DNA of 64,000 nt, from positions 73,257 through 137,256 of the forward strand of contig JBKUOG010000005.1 of NCBI GenBank assembly GCA_046957575.1, read 5' to 3'. The notes beneath the pieces were generated by a model that did no database searches, was not told the DNA's origin, and worked only from the letters and a program-made list of their open reading frames with translations. The stretch comes from UMGS1370 sp046957575 (GTDB taxonomy: Bacteria; Bacillota; Clostridia; Lachnospirales; Lachnospiraceae). Both the position numbers and the translations under genes were made by a program. Positions 1 through 8,708 of this stretch are shown here, in pieces (the first letter of the stretch is position 1; each line of letters begins with the position of its first letter).

Positions 1-21
1 TCCTCCCATTTTCAGGCCCTT

Positions 22-786
22 TTAAACCGTTTTGTCGGGTCTGCGGTTTAAGGTCAAAGGCAAATTAACCCCCATTGGATTGATAATCACTCCTGTCGCT
101 TCTTTGGGAATCATCTGTGGAATCTTTGCCGCTTCGATTACCATGGGATTTAGTTTATTTTCCCTGTTAAATTTCTGAAATTCCAAAATATCCGTAAACA
201 GCGGCTGGAACACTGCCCCTGTTTTCAGCTTCATAAGAGGAATGCCCTTATCCTCTGCCTGCACTGGCACAATGTATCTGCCCTTTCCAAAGTGGTTTGC
301 AGCTTCTTCCTGAAGTTCCCGCACCTTTTCATTGGAAAGTTCGGCAGGCTGTCCTTTTAATTCCTGCATCAGATAAATCGCAGTCAGATGAAGTGCCGGA
401 TTTTCCACCCACACTTTTCCGTCCGGAAGTTCCTTGGGATCCCTTCTTTTTACAAATTCATCAAGCTGAATCAGATACTCTTCTCCTTCCCTGGACACAA
501 GGAGGGCATTCACCCCCATGGCGTATAAGTTTGTATAAAATACCAGCAGATGTTTCTGTTCTAATCTGGCAATGCTTACCGGAATCTTTTCTTCCATCAG
601 GCTTTTAGCCTTTGCTTTTGCCTCTTCCATATCGAAATACAGCAGAATTTCATCATCAAATGTCTCTGGATGACAAACTACATAAGGCTCTTTGGTGCAC
701 ACAGACATTAAAACATATAGTTCGGAAGCGGTCCGAAGCTGTTCAAAAAGAGCCGGCTTTTCGATTTTTCCACTCTTGTCACTCAT
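22..786 (-). CDS. SseB-like protein
   Basis: A 254-residue soluble protein that resembles the SseB N-terminal family (named after enhanced serine sensitivity protein B), a group common in Lachnospiraceae and usually without a known biochemical role. The N-terminal half reads as the SseB fold (YVLMSVCTKEPYVV, then an acidic helix and FYTNLYAMGVNALLV). The C-terminal part carries the typical IPLMKLKTGAVFQPLFTDILEF block followed by GVIINPMGVNLPLT. There is no signal peptide or membrane segment. The start is set by GAAGGAG about 8 bases before ATG. It is transcribed leftwards and may continue an operon outside the window. Family assignment is by pattern only. Confidence 0.7.
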   Translation of the reverse strand: MSDKSGKIEKPALFEQLRTASELYVLMSVCTKEPYVVCHPETFDDEILLYFDMEEAKAKAKSLMEEKIPVSIARLEQKHLLVFYTNLYAMGVNALLVSREGEEYLIQLDEFVKRRDPKELPDGKVWVENPALHLTAIYLMQELKGQPAELSNEKVRELQEEAANHFGKGRYIVPVQAEDKGIPLMKLKTGAVFQPLFTDILEFQKFNRENKLNPMVIEAAKIPQMIPKEATGVIINPMGVNLPLTLNRRPDKTV

Positions 787-979
787 GATTTACTTCTCCT
801 TCAGTGATTTTTTCATACGCCCTCCATTATAACATCTATAATGGCGAAATTCTATAGGAAGAAATATGTTTTCTTTATTCTTTTTTTATAGAAATATTAT
901 TCCTGTTTTCTTTTATATTTATGTTTACCTGCTATACTTATTTTTATTATGACACACTTTACAAAGGACGGTAATTTGA

Positions 980-1570
980 TTGAAACTATTCGCCTATTTT
1001 ATTATTCCATTTTATACGCTTTTATTTGCCCGCGGTTATGGCTGGTTTACTACCAACTTTTCCGTCATTGCCAATTCCCTGCGGGGAGGCATAGGATTTG
1101 CCATCTGGGGTATTTTAATCAGCCTTTACCTTTATTTTATGCACCGCAGGCTAAAGGCTGTGATGCAGTTTCCCAAAGGCTGCCGTTTGCTCCTCCCAGC
1201 ATCTCTTATTTTACTGTTCTGCGCAGTGACCACACCTTATCTGCCCAATGATATGCCTTTAAAAGCGTCCCTTCATATTGTATTTGCCTTTATCTTCGGA
1301 GTTCTGATCCTTTTATATTTTCTCTGGATTATTGCCATCCAGTACCGCCAGTCTCCCGTTCTTTACCGTTCTCTTTTTGTCGGAATCATTGGCATCATCA
1401 TCGGTTCGTGCATTCTTTTTCTGGCTGCAGGAATTGTCAGCAGCGCCCTCGAAACCTTTTTAACCATTACCATATCAATTCTGGCATACCGGCTGTGGGA
1501 AAAAGCAGCCGGTACGTCCCTATCTGCCGCAGTCGCTCTGAGCGCATTGTTCCCTGTACACAGAGGCTAA
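980..1570 (+). CDS. polytopic membrane protein of unknown function
   Basis: A 196-residue, strongly hydrophobic protein with about six predicted membrane segments, running from residue 3 to about 185 and separated by short basic loops (HRRLK, QYRQS). It starts at TTG, preceded by AAAGGACGG with suitable spacing. I do not recognise the family; a small DUF998-like or YIP-like membrane protein is possible. Its stop codon overlaps the stop of the convergent glycosyltransferase gene by four bases, so no terminator fits between the two genes. Confidence 0.6.
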   Translation: MKLFAYFIIPFYTLLFARGYGWFTTNFSVIANSLRGGIGFAIWGILISLYLYFMHRRLKAVMQFPKGCRLLLPASLILLFCAVTTPYLPNDMPLKASLHIVFAFIFGVLILLYFLWIIAIQYRQSPVLYRSLFVGIIGIIIGSCILFLAAGIVSSALETFLTITISILAYRLWEKAAGTSLSAAVALSALFPVHRG

Positions 1571-2907
1571 GACTTTTTCTTTTTATTCTTTTTTGGCACA
1601 ATCTGCATCTTTTCTTTTTTTAATACCCGGCAGACATTTTCCTTGATCCGATTTGATAAATATGCATACTGAATCAGTTCTTCTTCATTAAAACCGGAAA
1701 ATTTCGCCATCTCATAATCTTTCTGGGCAGCCGCCAAATCCCTCAGCGCCGGTTCTGATGCTGGAAGAAGTTCGACCTGAACCTGGTCTTCTACTTTAAT
1801 CAGTTCTTTCATGGTCAGCTTCTGCAGCGCCAGAGCCAGACGGCTTCTGGACATATTGGTCACATCTGACAGTTCTTTTAAGGTATCAATCCTTGGTTTC
1901 TGGCTGAAATAAATCAGCAGGCTGACTTCTGAAAGGGACAGAGCATATTTAATCGCTACTGGATCCAGATAATGATCCAAAAGTTTCCGATCGCGGTAGG
2001 AATCCAAAAGAACACCTTCTCCCTCCAGCGCCCCATGGCTTACGGAACTTCTCTCGTCTCCCAGTTTTGTGGAACCTGGAAAAATAGAAAGGGGAACCGC
2101 CCCGTCTCCTGCCGCGTCCAGCAAAAACCGGTAAACAGACAGCCAGTTTTTTTCATAATCTTCTTCCGTCAATACGGATTTATAAAAATCATGGTAGTAT
2201 TCAAACACCATCCGCTTCATTTTGATGGTCTTTGTAAGGCTTAATCCCTGGGTTACCAGAGATCCTTTTGTCTTTACATAGTAGTAAATGGGCACACGCA
2301 GGGCATAAATCGTCTTTGTGTGGCGCAGGTATTCCAGATTAAACATAAAATCTTCGCACCAGCTAATCGTTTTATCCATCGCAAGGTGATACTGCTCAAT
2401 GATTTCCCGCTTAAAAAGCTTGTTCCACAGCACTCCATAATAAAAATCTGCCGGATTTTCCATCATAAATCCTGCAAATTCATCCAGGGTCAGAACTCCG
2501 TCTTTCTCGATGTCTCCTTTATGGGATAACCGGTCTCCAATGACCCTGTAGAAGTCTGCAATTACCATGTCACATCCACTGTCTTTCGCCGCCCTCACCA
2601 TCAGGCTTGTGGCGTCTGGCGTAATCCAGTCGTCACTGTCTAAAAACTGGACGTACTGGCCTTTTGCCTTTTTCAGTCCCAGATTACGGGTGTCAGAAAC
2701 TCCTGTGTTTTCTTTGTGGATAACCTGTACGCGGTTATCTTTTTTCTGATATTCTTCACAGATTTTGCCGGAAGCGTCTGTACTTCCATCGTCAATGAGC
2801 AGCAGCTCAAAATCCGTATAACCTTGATTTAAAACACTTTCTACACAGCGCCGTATACTGTCTTGTGCATTATAAACCGGAATAATCATGGTTACCATCG
2901 GGTTCAT
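1567..2907 (-). CDS. family 2 glycosyltransferase with C-terminal winged-helix domain
   Basis: A GT-A-fold inverting glycosyltransferase in residues 1-250: IIPVYNAQDSIRRCVESVL at the N-terminus, LLLIDDGSTD for nucleotide-sugar binding, and FLDSDDW as the metal-binding DxD-type motif. Family members transfer sugars to surface polysaccharide or lipid carriers. After residue about 300 the protein changes character. LSLSEVSLLIYF, LKELSDVTNMSRSRLALALQKL and MKELIKVEDQVQVELL read as a MarR-like winged helix-turn-helix, followed by a Lys-rich tail (KKNKKKKS). This two-domain layout is unusual, since GT2 enzymes normally end in membrane segments or beta domains. The start is ATG after AAAGGAGA. The gene appears monocistronic. 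Confidence 0.8.
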   Translation of the reverse strand: MNPMVTMIIPVYNAQDSIRRCVESVLNQGYTDFELLLIDDGSTDASGKICEEYQKKDNRVQVIHKENTGVSDTRNLGLKKAKGQYVQFLDSDDWITPDATSLMVRAAKDSGCDMVIADFYRVIGDRLSHKGDIEKDGVLTLDEFAGFMMENPADFYYGVLWNKLFKREIIEQYHLAMDKTISWCEDFMFNLEYLRHTKTIYALRVPIYYYVKTKGSLVTQGLSLTKTIKMKRMVFEYYHDFYKSVLTEEDYEKNWLSVYRFLLDAAGDGAVPLSIFPGSTKLGDERSSVSHGALEGEGVLLDSYRDRKLLDHYLDPVAIKYALSLSEVSLLIYFSQKPRIDTLKELSDVTNMSRSRLALALQKLTMKELIKVEDQVQVELLPASEPALRDLAAAQKDYEMAKFSGFNEEELIQYAYLSNRIKENVCRVLKKEKMQIVPKKNKKKKS

Positions 2908-2970
2908 GAATGATTCAATCTCCTTTCACAGTAGATAGCATCCTTGTGCGCTGATGCTACGCTTAGGGAA

Positions 2971-2999
2971 AGTATAGCATAAGGTTATATTTTTTCCAA
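2971..2999 (-). promoter_or_regulatory. predicted sigma-A promoter of the glycosyltransferase gene
   Basis: Read on the minus strand: TTGGAA at 2999-2994, a 17-base spacer, then TATACT at 2976-2971. The leader downstream forms a 7-bp hairpin (TAGCATC/GATGCTA, 2936-2959) just before the ribosome site. Confidence 0.5.
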
Positions 3000-3246
3000 T
3001 GCCATCTTAACTGCCAGTTACCGCATTATGTATCAGTTCTGTATTGTCTATTAAATAAATCAAATTCTTCTTCACGTATCAATTTCTATAGTAAATTCAT
3101 TATCAAATACCTTCTATTTCGTTATTCTATTATCAAATCCTCATGTATCTTGCCAATTCTCTGGAACTTTTTATGACTGTCATTTATAATGATCCTTAGC
3201 AAGAACGTGCAATGACAGGTTTTACCAAACCTTATGGAGGAAGACT
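3000..3246. other. AT-rich intergenic region ahead of sulfatase
   Basis: No gene is seen here. On the plus strand TATAAT at 3185-3190 is a plausible -10 box for the sulfatase gene. The matching -35 position (TGGAAC) is weak, which would suit an activator-dependent promoter such as one driven by the nearby AraC regulator (inference). Confidence 0.4.
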
Positions 3247-4662
3247 ATGAAAATTATTACAGTTATGTCTGATGAACATTCTTATCACATGATGCGCTTT
3301 ATTAATCATTCCATTCTGAAAACCCCAAATCTGGATCGCCTGGCATCTCAAAGTACTGTGTTTGATGCCTGCTATACTCCCTGCCCTGTATGCGCTCCTG
3401 CCAGAGCCAGTTTTATGGCAGGACAATATATAAATCGACTTGGAACCTGGGACAATTCCACTCCTTATGACGGAAGCGTTCCAGGATTGTCACACTATCT
3501 GACGAGTCATGGAATTTCTTATGCCTGTATTGGAAAAACCCACTTTCACCCAGATGGCAGCTATCAATTCAGTCATACAGGGTTTCCTGGATATATGAAT
3601 CGTCCAGATATTGGCTGTTTTTTCAGAGATCAAAAAACCGGACGGGTTGGAGCTGAAAAGCGCTTTGAGAAAATAGGACTGAAAACTGAAGAAAGTTATG
3701 ACGACAAAGTTTTAGCGTCCAGTCTATCCTGGTTAGAAGACCACAGCCAGGAAGAAAGCTGGCATCTCTACATCGGATTTCTGGATCCTCATTTTCCATT
3801 TTATGTCAAAGAAGAAAACTGGAATTATTTTGAATCTCTGATTTCTGAAGTTCCAAATGAGTTAAAACCACCCTTTTCCTCTTTGAATGAACCGCTGAAC
3901 TGGCTTCAGACTTACTTCAAATGTGAAACCGTTCCCGAAGAAACCATTCGGAAACTTTTAATCGGATACCACTGTGCCATCACTGAATTAGATGAACGCA
4001 TTGGTATTCTTCTGAATAAATTGGAGGAATTAAAGCTTGCTGATCAAACGATTGTTTGCTATACCAGCGATCATGGCGAACAGCTTGGTTATCATGGTCT
4101 CTGGTGGAAGTGTACCATGTTTGAACAGTCTGCTCATGTTCCAATGATCGTTCACGTTCCTGGTCAATCTCCTAAGAGAATTTCTGAACCTATCAATTTG
4201 ACAGACTGGTTCCCTACCGTATGCGACTTTATGAATCTTCCTATTCCAGATGGGCTGGATGGTCACAGTTTAAAACCATTTATAGAAGCTGGAACCAGCA
4301 GCTGTCATCCGGACTTTGCTTTCAGCGAATACCATGCCCATGGGGTTCCTCATGGTATGTTTATGATTCGCTGGAAGCACTATAAGTATATCTATTACTG
4401 TTATGAAAAACCGCAGTTGTTCGATCTGAATCAGGATCCTGGTGAAAATCACTCTCTCTTAGATTCTAAGATGCCTTCTCCAGCTGTTATGATCACAGCC
4501 GAAGAATGTCACAAACGCCTGCTGTCTATCTGCAATCCTTATGAAGTCGATTTGCGTGCAAAAACATTTCAGGCCGAAACAAAAAAAGCACTTGGTATTA
4601 CAGAATATGATACGGACATGGGTAATTGCCCTGTTCCCCACCCCAAGGCTTTTTTCTCATAA
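3247..4662 (+). CDS. Cys-type sulfatase
   Basis: A 471-residue type I sulfatase of the alkaline-phosphatase superfamily, which removes sulfate esters from sugars. The sequence shows the metal-binding start (MSDEH), the maturation motif C49-A-P-A-R53 in which Cys would become formylglycine, and the second metal site TSDHGEQLGYHG near residue 275. No signal peptide is present, so it should act in the cytoplasm on imported oligosaccharides. An anaerobic sulfatase-maturating enzyme is needed but is not encoded in the window. It stands alone on the plus strand beside the minus-strand glycosaminoglycan operon. The exact sulfated position cannot be read from sequence. Start: ATG after GGAGG. Confidence 0.88.
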   Translation: MKIITVMSDEHSYHMMRFINHSILKTPNLDRLASQSTVFDACYTPCPVCAPARASFMAGQYINRLGTWDNSTPYDGSVPGLSHYLTSHGISYACIGKTHFHPDGSYQFSHTGFPGYMNRPDIGCFFRDQKTGRVGAEKRFEKIGLKTEESYDDKVLASSLSWLEDHSQEESWHLYIGFLDPHFPFYVKEENWNYFESLISEVPNELKPPFSSLNEPLNWLQTYFKCETVPEETIRKLLIGYHCAITELDERIGILLNKLEELKLADQTIVCYTSDHGEQLGYHGLWWKCTMFEQSAHVPMIVHVPGQSPKRISEPINLTDWFPTVCDFMNLPIPDGLDGHSLKPFIEAGTSSCHPDFAFSEYHAHGVPHGMFMIRWKHYKYIYYCYEKPQLFDLNQDPGENHSLLDSKMPSPAVMITAEECHKRLLSICNPYEVDLRAKTFQAETKKALGITEYDTDMGNCPVPHPKAFFS

Positions 4663-4676
4663 ATACACGTTAGTAA

Positions 4677-4720
4677 AATGCTGCCGCTTTGCATATAAAA
4701 ATTTGCAAAGCGGCAGCATT
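4677..4720. terminator. bidirectional Rho-independent terminator
   Basis: A perfect 16-bp stem (AATGCTGCCGCTTTGC at 4677-4692 with its complement at 4705-4720) sits between two convergent genes. T-rich flanks occur on both strands, so it can end the sulfatase transcript and the AraC-regulator transcript. Confidence 0.85.
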
Positions 4721-4730
4721 GTTATAGTTT

Positions 4731-6908
4731 TTAAACTTCATCCTTTTTCCGATAAGTTACCGGAGTCTCTCCATAGTATTTTTTAAAAAACCGAATAAAA
4801 CTCTGTACATTGTGATACCCTAACTGTTCTGCTACTTCTTTTACTTTCCAATCCATATGATTCCGAAGTAGTTCTCCTGCCTTCTGCATTCGGATATGGG
4901 TAATATATTCCAGAATTGTATATCCTGTTTCTTCCTTAAAAATAATAGATAAATAGCCAGAGGACAAAAATACGCTGGAAGCGACATCCTCGATTGACAA
5001 TTCGCGCATATAATTGGACTTTATAAACTCAATTGCTTTCTCTACATTTGAAGAATAGCCCTTTTCCTTTTTTTGAAACGATTCTATGCAGCTGCATAAA
5101 ATGTTTTCTGAAAACTGTTCCAGTTCCTGAATTGTCTCTAATTTGAAAATCTTTTGAAAAAGTTCTTTTTCCACATAGGCTGTCGGAAGTTTTGCCCCTA
5201 ATTCCATTGAATTTTTTACCAATTTTTTGCAGATTTGAAAATATAAAAATCTAGTATACTGAATATCTCCAGCTTCATTGCAAAATCCTTTTGTCATTAA
5301 CCCCAGAACTTCTCTGGCTTCCAGATCTTTTCCCTCTGATACAAACCGAATCAGCTTGTTTTCTTCTTCCTTTTTATACTGTTCCTTTCTTTCCTGCTCC
5401 AAAGGCCCCTGGCCATAAACCAGAGTCAATTTTCCTATAAAAATCGCTTTTTCCACAGAATTCAAAGTTTCCGAATAGACCAGATTCATACTTTCTTTGT
5501 TTTGAAACCCTCTGCTGATACAGCAGAGAAATGGCGAACTGTCTTTTTCCAGACCTGTTTTTAATGTTTCTGCTGTTTTGATAAACCCTTCATATTCCAA
5601 ACTGGTATTAAATATTCCGATACTCCTGCCGTTTATCACATCTGTAAAAAATCCATCTACACCTGACTCTTTACTTAGTTGTTTCAAAAACTCATATCCC
5701 GTTTCTCTTTTATCGGCCTCTCCTCTGCATTCTGTCACAATCAGAACATACCAGGGAAATTCCATTTTTTGATGAAATGTCTCTTTTAAATAGTCAAAAC
5801 GTTCCTGGTCAAAGGATTCTCTTACTAACTTTTGAATCGAATCCCGTATTACAAGGGGCTGTGTGTACTCTTTTTCGCTTTGAAACGTATCTATCATATG
5901 CTCTAACAGCCAAAACTCATCTCTTGGCTTTTCTTCAGTTCTCTCATTCATTCTCTGAATGCGGCAGCCTAACCGCTTTAACGGGTGATACATATAAAGC
6001 GAACATACATAAATAATGACTGATGCTGCTGTAATCATTAAAACACTGACCAGTATGACTACTTTTTTCACGCTCATTGTCTGCTTTTCTAAATATGTAT
6101 AATCCTGAACTGCAGCAATTGCTATATCAGAAATTTCTGATGGATTTTTATATAAGATTGTCTTTCCGGAGCGGCCTTCATACTTCATCACTCCCTGTGT
6201 CAGTTCCATCAATTGATTCCTTACATCTGAATCCATATTATCAGAACCGTTTACTGATAAGCTTCTTCCTTCTTTTGTAAATAGACAGCTTTCCACCATA
6301 GAAGATTCCCCGCCTACCAGCAAATCGCTTAAAAATGAATCCTGGTTCACTGTCAATATAATATAAACCAGTTTTTCTCCCCTGATTGGTTCTAAGCGTT
6401 TTACAAATTCCAGGCACTGACTGCCATCCTTTTCGGTAAGAAAAAACGAATTTTGTCCCTGGTATTTTTGGTACTCTTCCTGCTCCTCAATGGGGGTTTT
6501 TGTTTTTTCATCTAATGCTATCTTTCTCGAAAAATCTACCAGACAGATACCTTCTATCAAACGGTTCTCCGAACAGATGTTTTGGAAATATCGAATAATC
6601 TGCAAAAGTTTTGTCGGCTTTTCGTATTCCGGATCATTTGTCATAATAAACCTGAAAGCTGCCCCCTCACTGGTTATCAGATTACAGGTTTCCTCTAGCT
6701 GGCGAATCCGTTCATCCATCACATTCCGTTTTTCCGCAATCATATCTTCATTATATTTTATAAAATTATCTAAAATCAGTCTGGAGCTCAATGTACTGCA
6801 TACCATAGAAATCAAACAGATAAATACCATTGTAATAATGATATTTACTAAATACATTTTATAAAAAACTCTGCTTTTTTCTGTTGTTTTATTTCGTCTT
6901 TTCTGCAT
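4731..6908 (-). CDS. membrane-anchored AraC-family regulator
   Basis: About 725 residues. The first membrane segment is at residues 15-40, followed by a sensor region of about 250 residues outside the membrane and a second membrane segment near 290 (VVILVSVLMITAASVIIYV). The C-terminus has two AraC helix-turn-helix motifs (IEDVASSVFLSSGYLSIIFKEETG and VKEVAEQLGYHNVQSFIRFFKKYYGETPVTYRKK). This architecture is typical of one-component regulators beside LplABC-type sugar importers in Firmicutes, sensing the imported oligosaccharide outside the cell and activating the cluster. It is the last gene of the glycosaminoglycan locus. ATG at 6908 is preferred to the upstream GTG because GGGAGA lies 7 bases before it. 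Confidence 0.85.
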   Translation of the reverse strand: MQKRRNKTTEKSRVFYKMYLVNIIITMVFICLISMVCSTLSSRLILDNFIKYNEDMIAEKRNVMDERIRQLEETCNLITSEGAAFRFIMTNDPEYEKPTKLLQIIRYFQNICSENRLIEGICLVDFSRKIALDEKTKTPIEEQEEYQKYQGQNSFFLTEKDGSQCLEFVKRLEPIRGEKLVYIILTVNQDSFLSDLLVGGESSMVESCLFTKEGRSLSVNGSDNMDSDVRNQLMELTQGVMKYEGRSGKTILYKNPSEISDIAIAAVQDYTYLEKQTMSVKKVVILVSVLMITAASVIIYVCSLYMYHPLKRLGCRIQRMNERTEEKPRDEFWLLEHMIDTFQSEKEYTQPLVIRDSIQKLVRESFDQERFDYLKETFHQKMEFPWYVLIVTECRGEADKRETGYEFLKQLSKESGVDGFFTDVINGRSIGIFNTSLEYEGFIKTAETLKTGLEKDSSPFLCCISRGFQNKESMNLVYSETLNSVEKAIFIGKLTLVYGQGPLEQERKEQYKKEEENKLIRFVSEGKDLEAREVLGLMTKGFCNEAGDIQYTRFLYFQICKKLVKNSMELGAKLPTAYVEKELFQKIFKLETIQELEQFSENILCSCIESFQKKEKGYSSNVEKAIEFIKSNYMRELSIEDVASSVFLSSGYLSIIFKEETGYTILEYITHIRMQKAGELLRNHMDWKVKEVAEQLGYHNVQSFIRFFKKYYGETPVTYRKKDEV

Positions 6909-6937
6909 AATCACTTCTCCCAGTACAGATAACTATA

Positions 6938-8698
6938 TCAAAATAGTATACAAAAATCAATCTCCCCTTTTTCCGCTTTCATTGTTGTTTTTAATGCCTT
7001 CACTCCGGGAACCAGATTATAAATTCTCTCTTTTTCCCCATAAGGAAGCGATAAAATGCCCATCTTTACATACACCGTTACCAATTTTCCAGCCTTTCTG
7101 ATGGATACTGTATCTTCTTTCAACATTACCTCTTCCTCGTCTCCGGAAATAATTGGCAAAATCCACTGGCAGGCAATTTTTGTCTTGATGTGTACAAAAA
7201 TTTTCCTGTCTCCAAATAAGTATTGAATTTCATAATTTCCCTTTTCCAGTCTATTTTGATTCATATCTGTCAGACAGCCAGCAATTCGCAGCAAATAGCC
7301 TTCTTTTGTCTTCTCACTATGTATTTGACATTTGTAGTCATATAAATTACTGTATATCGTTTCTTCCTTCCTATACTCTAATCTTGGCGTAATGCATTCA
7401 TGTTTTTCAAAACGCGAAAGTTGCATATTCCCTGGTTCCTTTAAGCTGTAGCTGCTCATTCCTGCGCATAACATCAGCCCAGCATCTCTGTCCCATAACA
7501 AGGACAACGCCCCTCCGCTTGCATGTCCGCCTTTTAAGTTTAAATATTCCCAGTCATATCCTGTTACCGTTGCAGTCCATCCCTGTCCGGGTATCAAATA
7601 GGTATCCAGTTCCTTCCAATATTTTAGATTTTTTAATTGAGTTCTTGGCAGCTCCCCATTACATAAACGACCTTCTAATCCTCTGTCCAGAACTGCCGCC
7701 AGTACTTTTGCATGAGAAAATCCATGATGCACGCATGGATTTTCTCCTGTTTCCCACATTTGAGGACCACCGTATAAAAAGCCGTTATGAGTACAGGTTT
7801 TCAGCATTTGCAAATTTTTATATGCTCCTGCTGCCAGTTCCGGTTCTTCCTCTGATGCCAATAGATATCCAAGAATACATCCATCTGATGTCCGGCTTCC
7901 CCAATACGTCCACTTATAATTTCTGGTTCCAAAACTATTATCAATTCCTCCATCCTCTAACATAAAAAGCAGCTGGGCTTTCATTGCCCTGCACACATCC
8001 CGCTTTAAAGTTTCATCCTGGATATGAAATGCATACTGGGCCATTGCAGGCAGCGATTCTTCCATATTATAGCCAATGTCTACCGGACGGCATCCCTTAG
8101 GGCTGAAACCATCTACTGGACGTCCTTCTCCAATCAGAAGTCCGCTGTCACTGATACATCGTTTTGCCATCTCTGCCAGTTGGGCACTTCGTTGTATATA
8201 TGTGTCATTTTCAAAAAACTCTCCGCATAACCGCATAGCCAGGCTATTGGTAATTCTATAATTCACATTGCATACTTCAAACTCTTTAAAATTTTGCAAA
8301 AAATCTGCTGCTTTTTTCGCCCTTTTTTTCCACTTATCGTATGTTGGCCGATCTAATAAATGGCCATGATACTCTAATGTTTCGACTAGCTGAATGACAC
8401 TAAATACAGTTGTTCCTTTCCATGGCCCGCTCATATCATTGACATAAGATCCATCTTCTCTGGACACCGTATACTCTGCCCAGTCAAACAGTTTTTTTGC
8501 TGCCCTAAGATACCTCTCATCCCTATCTATATCCGCCAAATACATAAATGGATAGATCGCATCAAAACATCTTCCATGAATTTTTGCACACGCCGGACAT
8601 AAGATTCCTCCATCTAAAGCCGGCTGTTCTGGATTATGGATCTGAAGTTTCAAAAGCTGCTCACACCACTCTCTCAGTAAATCCAAACACAACCCCAT
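6938..8698 (-). CDS. putative alpha/alpha-toroid polysaccharide lyase-like protein
   Basis: A 586-residue cytoplasmic protein with no signal peptide. Residues 1-360 are repeated helical hairpins with aromatic and His/Asn-rich turns (CNVNYRITNSLAMRLCG, YWGSRTSDGCILGYLLA, HHGFSHAKVLAAVLD), as in (alpha/alpha)6 lyases and hydrolases. Residues 375-586 are beta-rich (GGHASGGALSLLWDRDAGLM), recalling the beta domain of heparinase II/III-type lyases. It lies between the DUF2264 and AraC genes of a locus that also encodes GH88 and sulfatases. A cytoplasmic role in depolymerising imported oligosaccharide is therefore likely, but that function is inferred. I cannot name the family with certainty. Start: ATG at 8698. 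Confidence 0.6.
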   Translation of the reverse strand: MGLCLDLLREWCEQLLKLQIHNPEQPALDGGILCPACAKIHGRCFDAIYPFMYLADIDRDERYLRAAKKLFDWAEYTVSREDGSYVNDMSGPWKGTTVFSVIQLVETLEYHGHLLDRPTYDKWKKRAKKAADFLQNFKEFEVCNVNYRITNSLAMRLCGEFFENDTYIQRSAQLAEMAKRCISDSGLLIGEGRPVDGFSPKGCRPVDIGYNMEESLPAMAQYAFHIQDETLKRDVCRAMKAQLLFMLEDGGIDNSFGTRNYKWTYWGSRTSDGCILGYLLASEEEPELAAGAYKNLQMLKTCTHNGFLYGGPQMWETGENPCVHHGFSHAKVLAAVLDRGLEGRLCNGELPRTQLKNLKYWKELDTYLIPGQGWTATVTGYDWEYLNLKGGHASGGALSLLWDRDAGLMLCAGMSSYSLKEPGNMQLSRFEKHECITPRLEYRKEETIYSNLYDYKCQIHSEKTKEGYLLRIAGCLTDMNQNRLEKGNYEIQYLFGDRKIFVHIKTKIACQWILPIISGDEEEVMLKEDTVSIRKAGKLVTVYVKMGILSLPYGEKERIYNLVPGVKALKTTMKAEKGEIDFCILF

Positions 8699-8708
8699 CC
8701 TTTATCCC

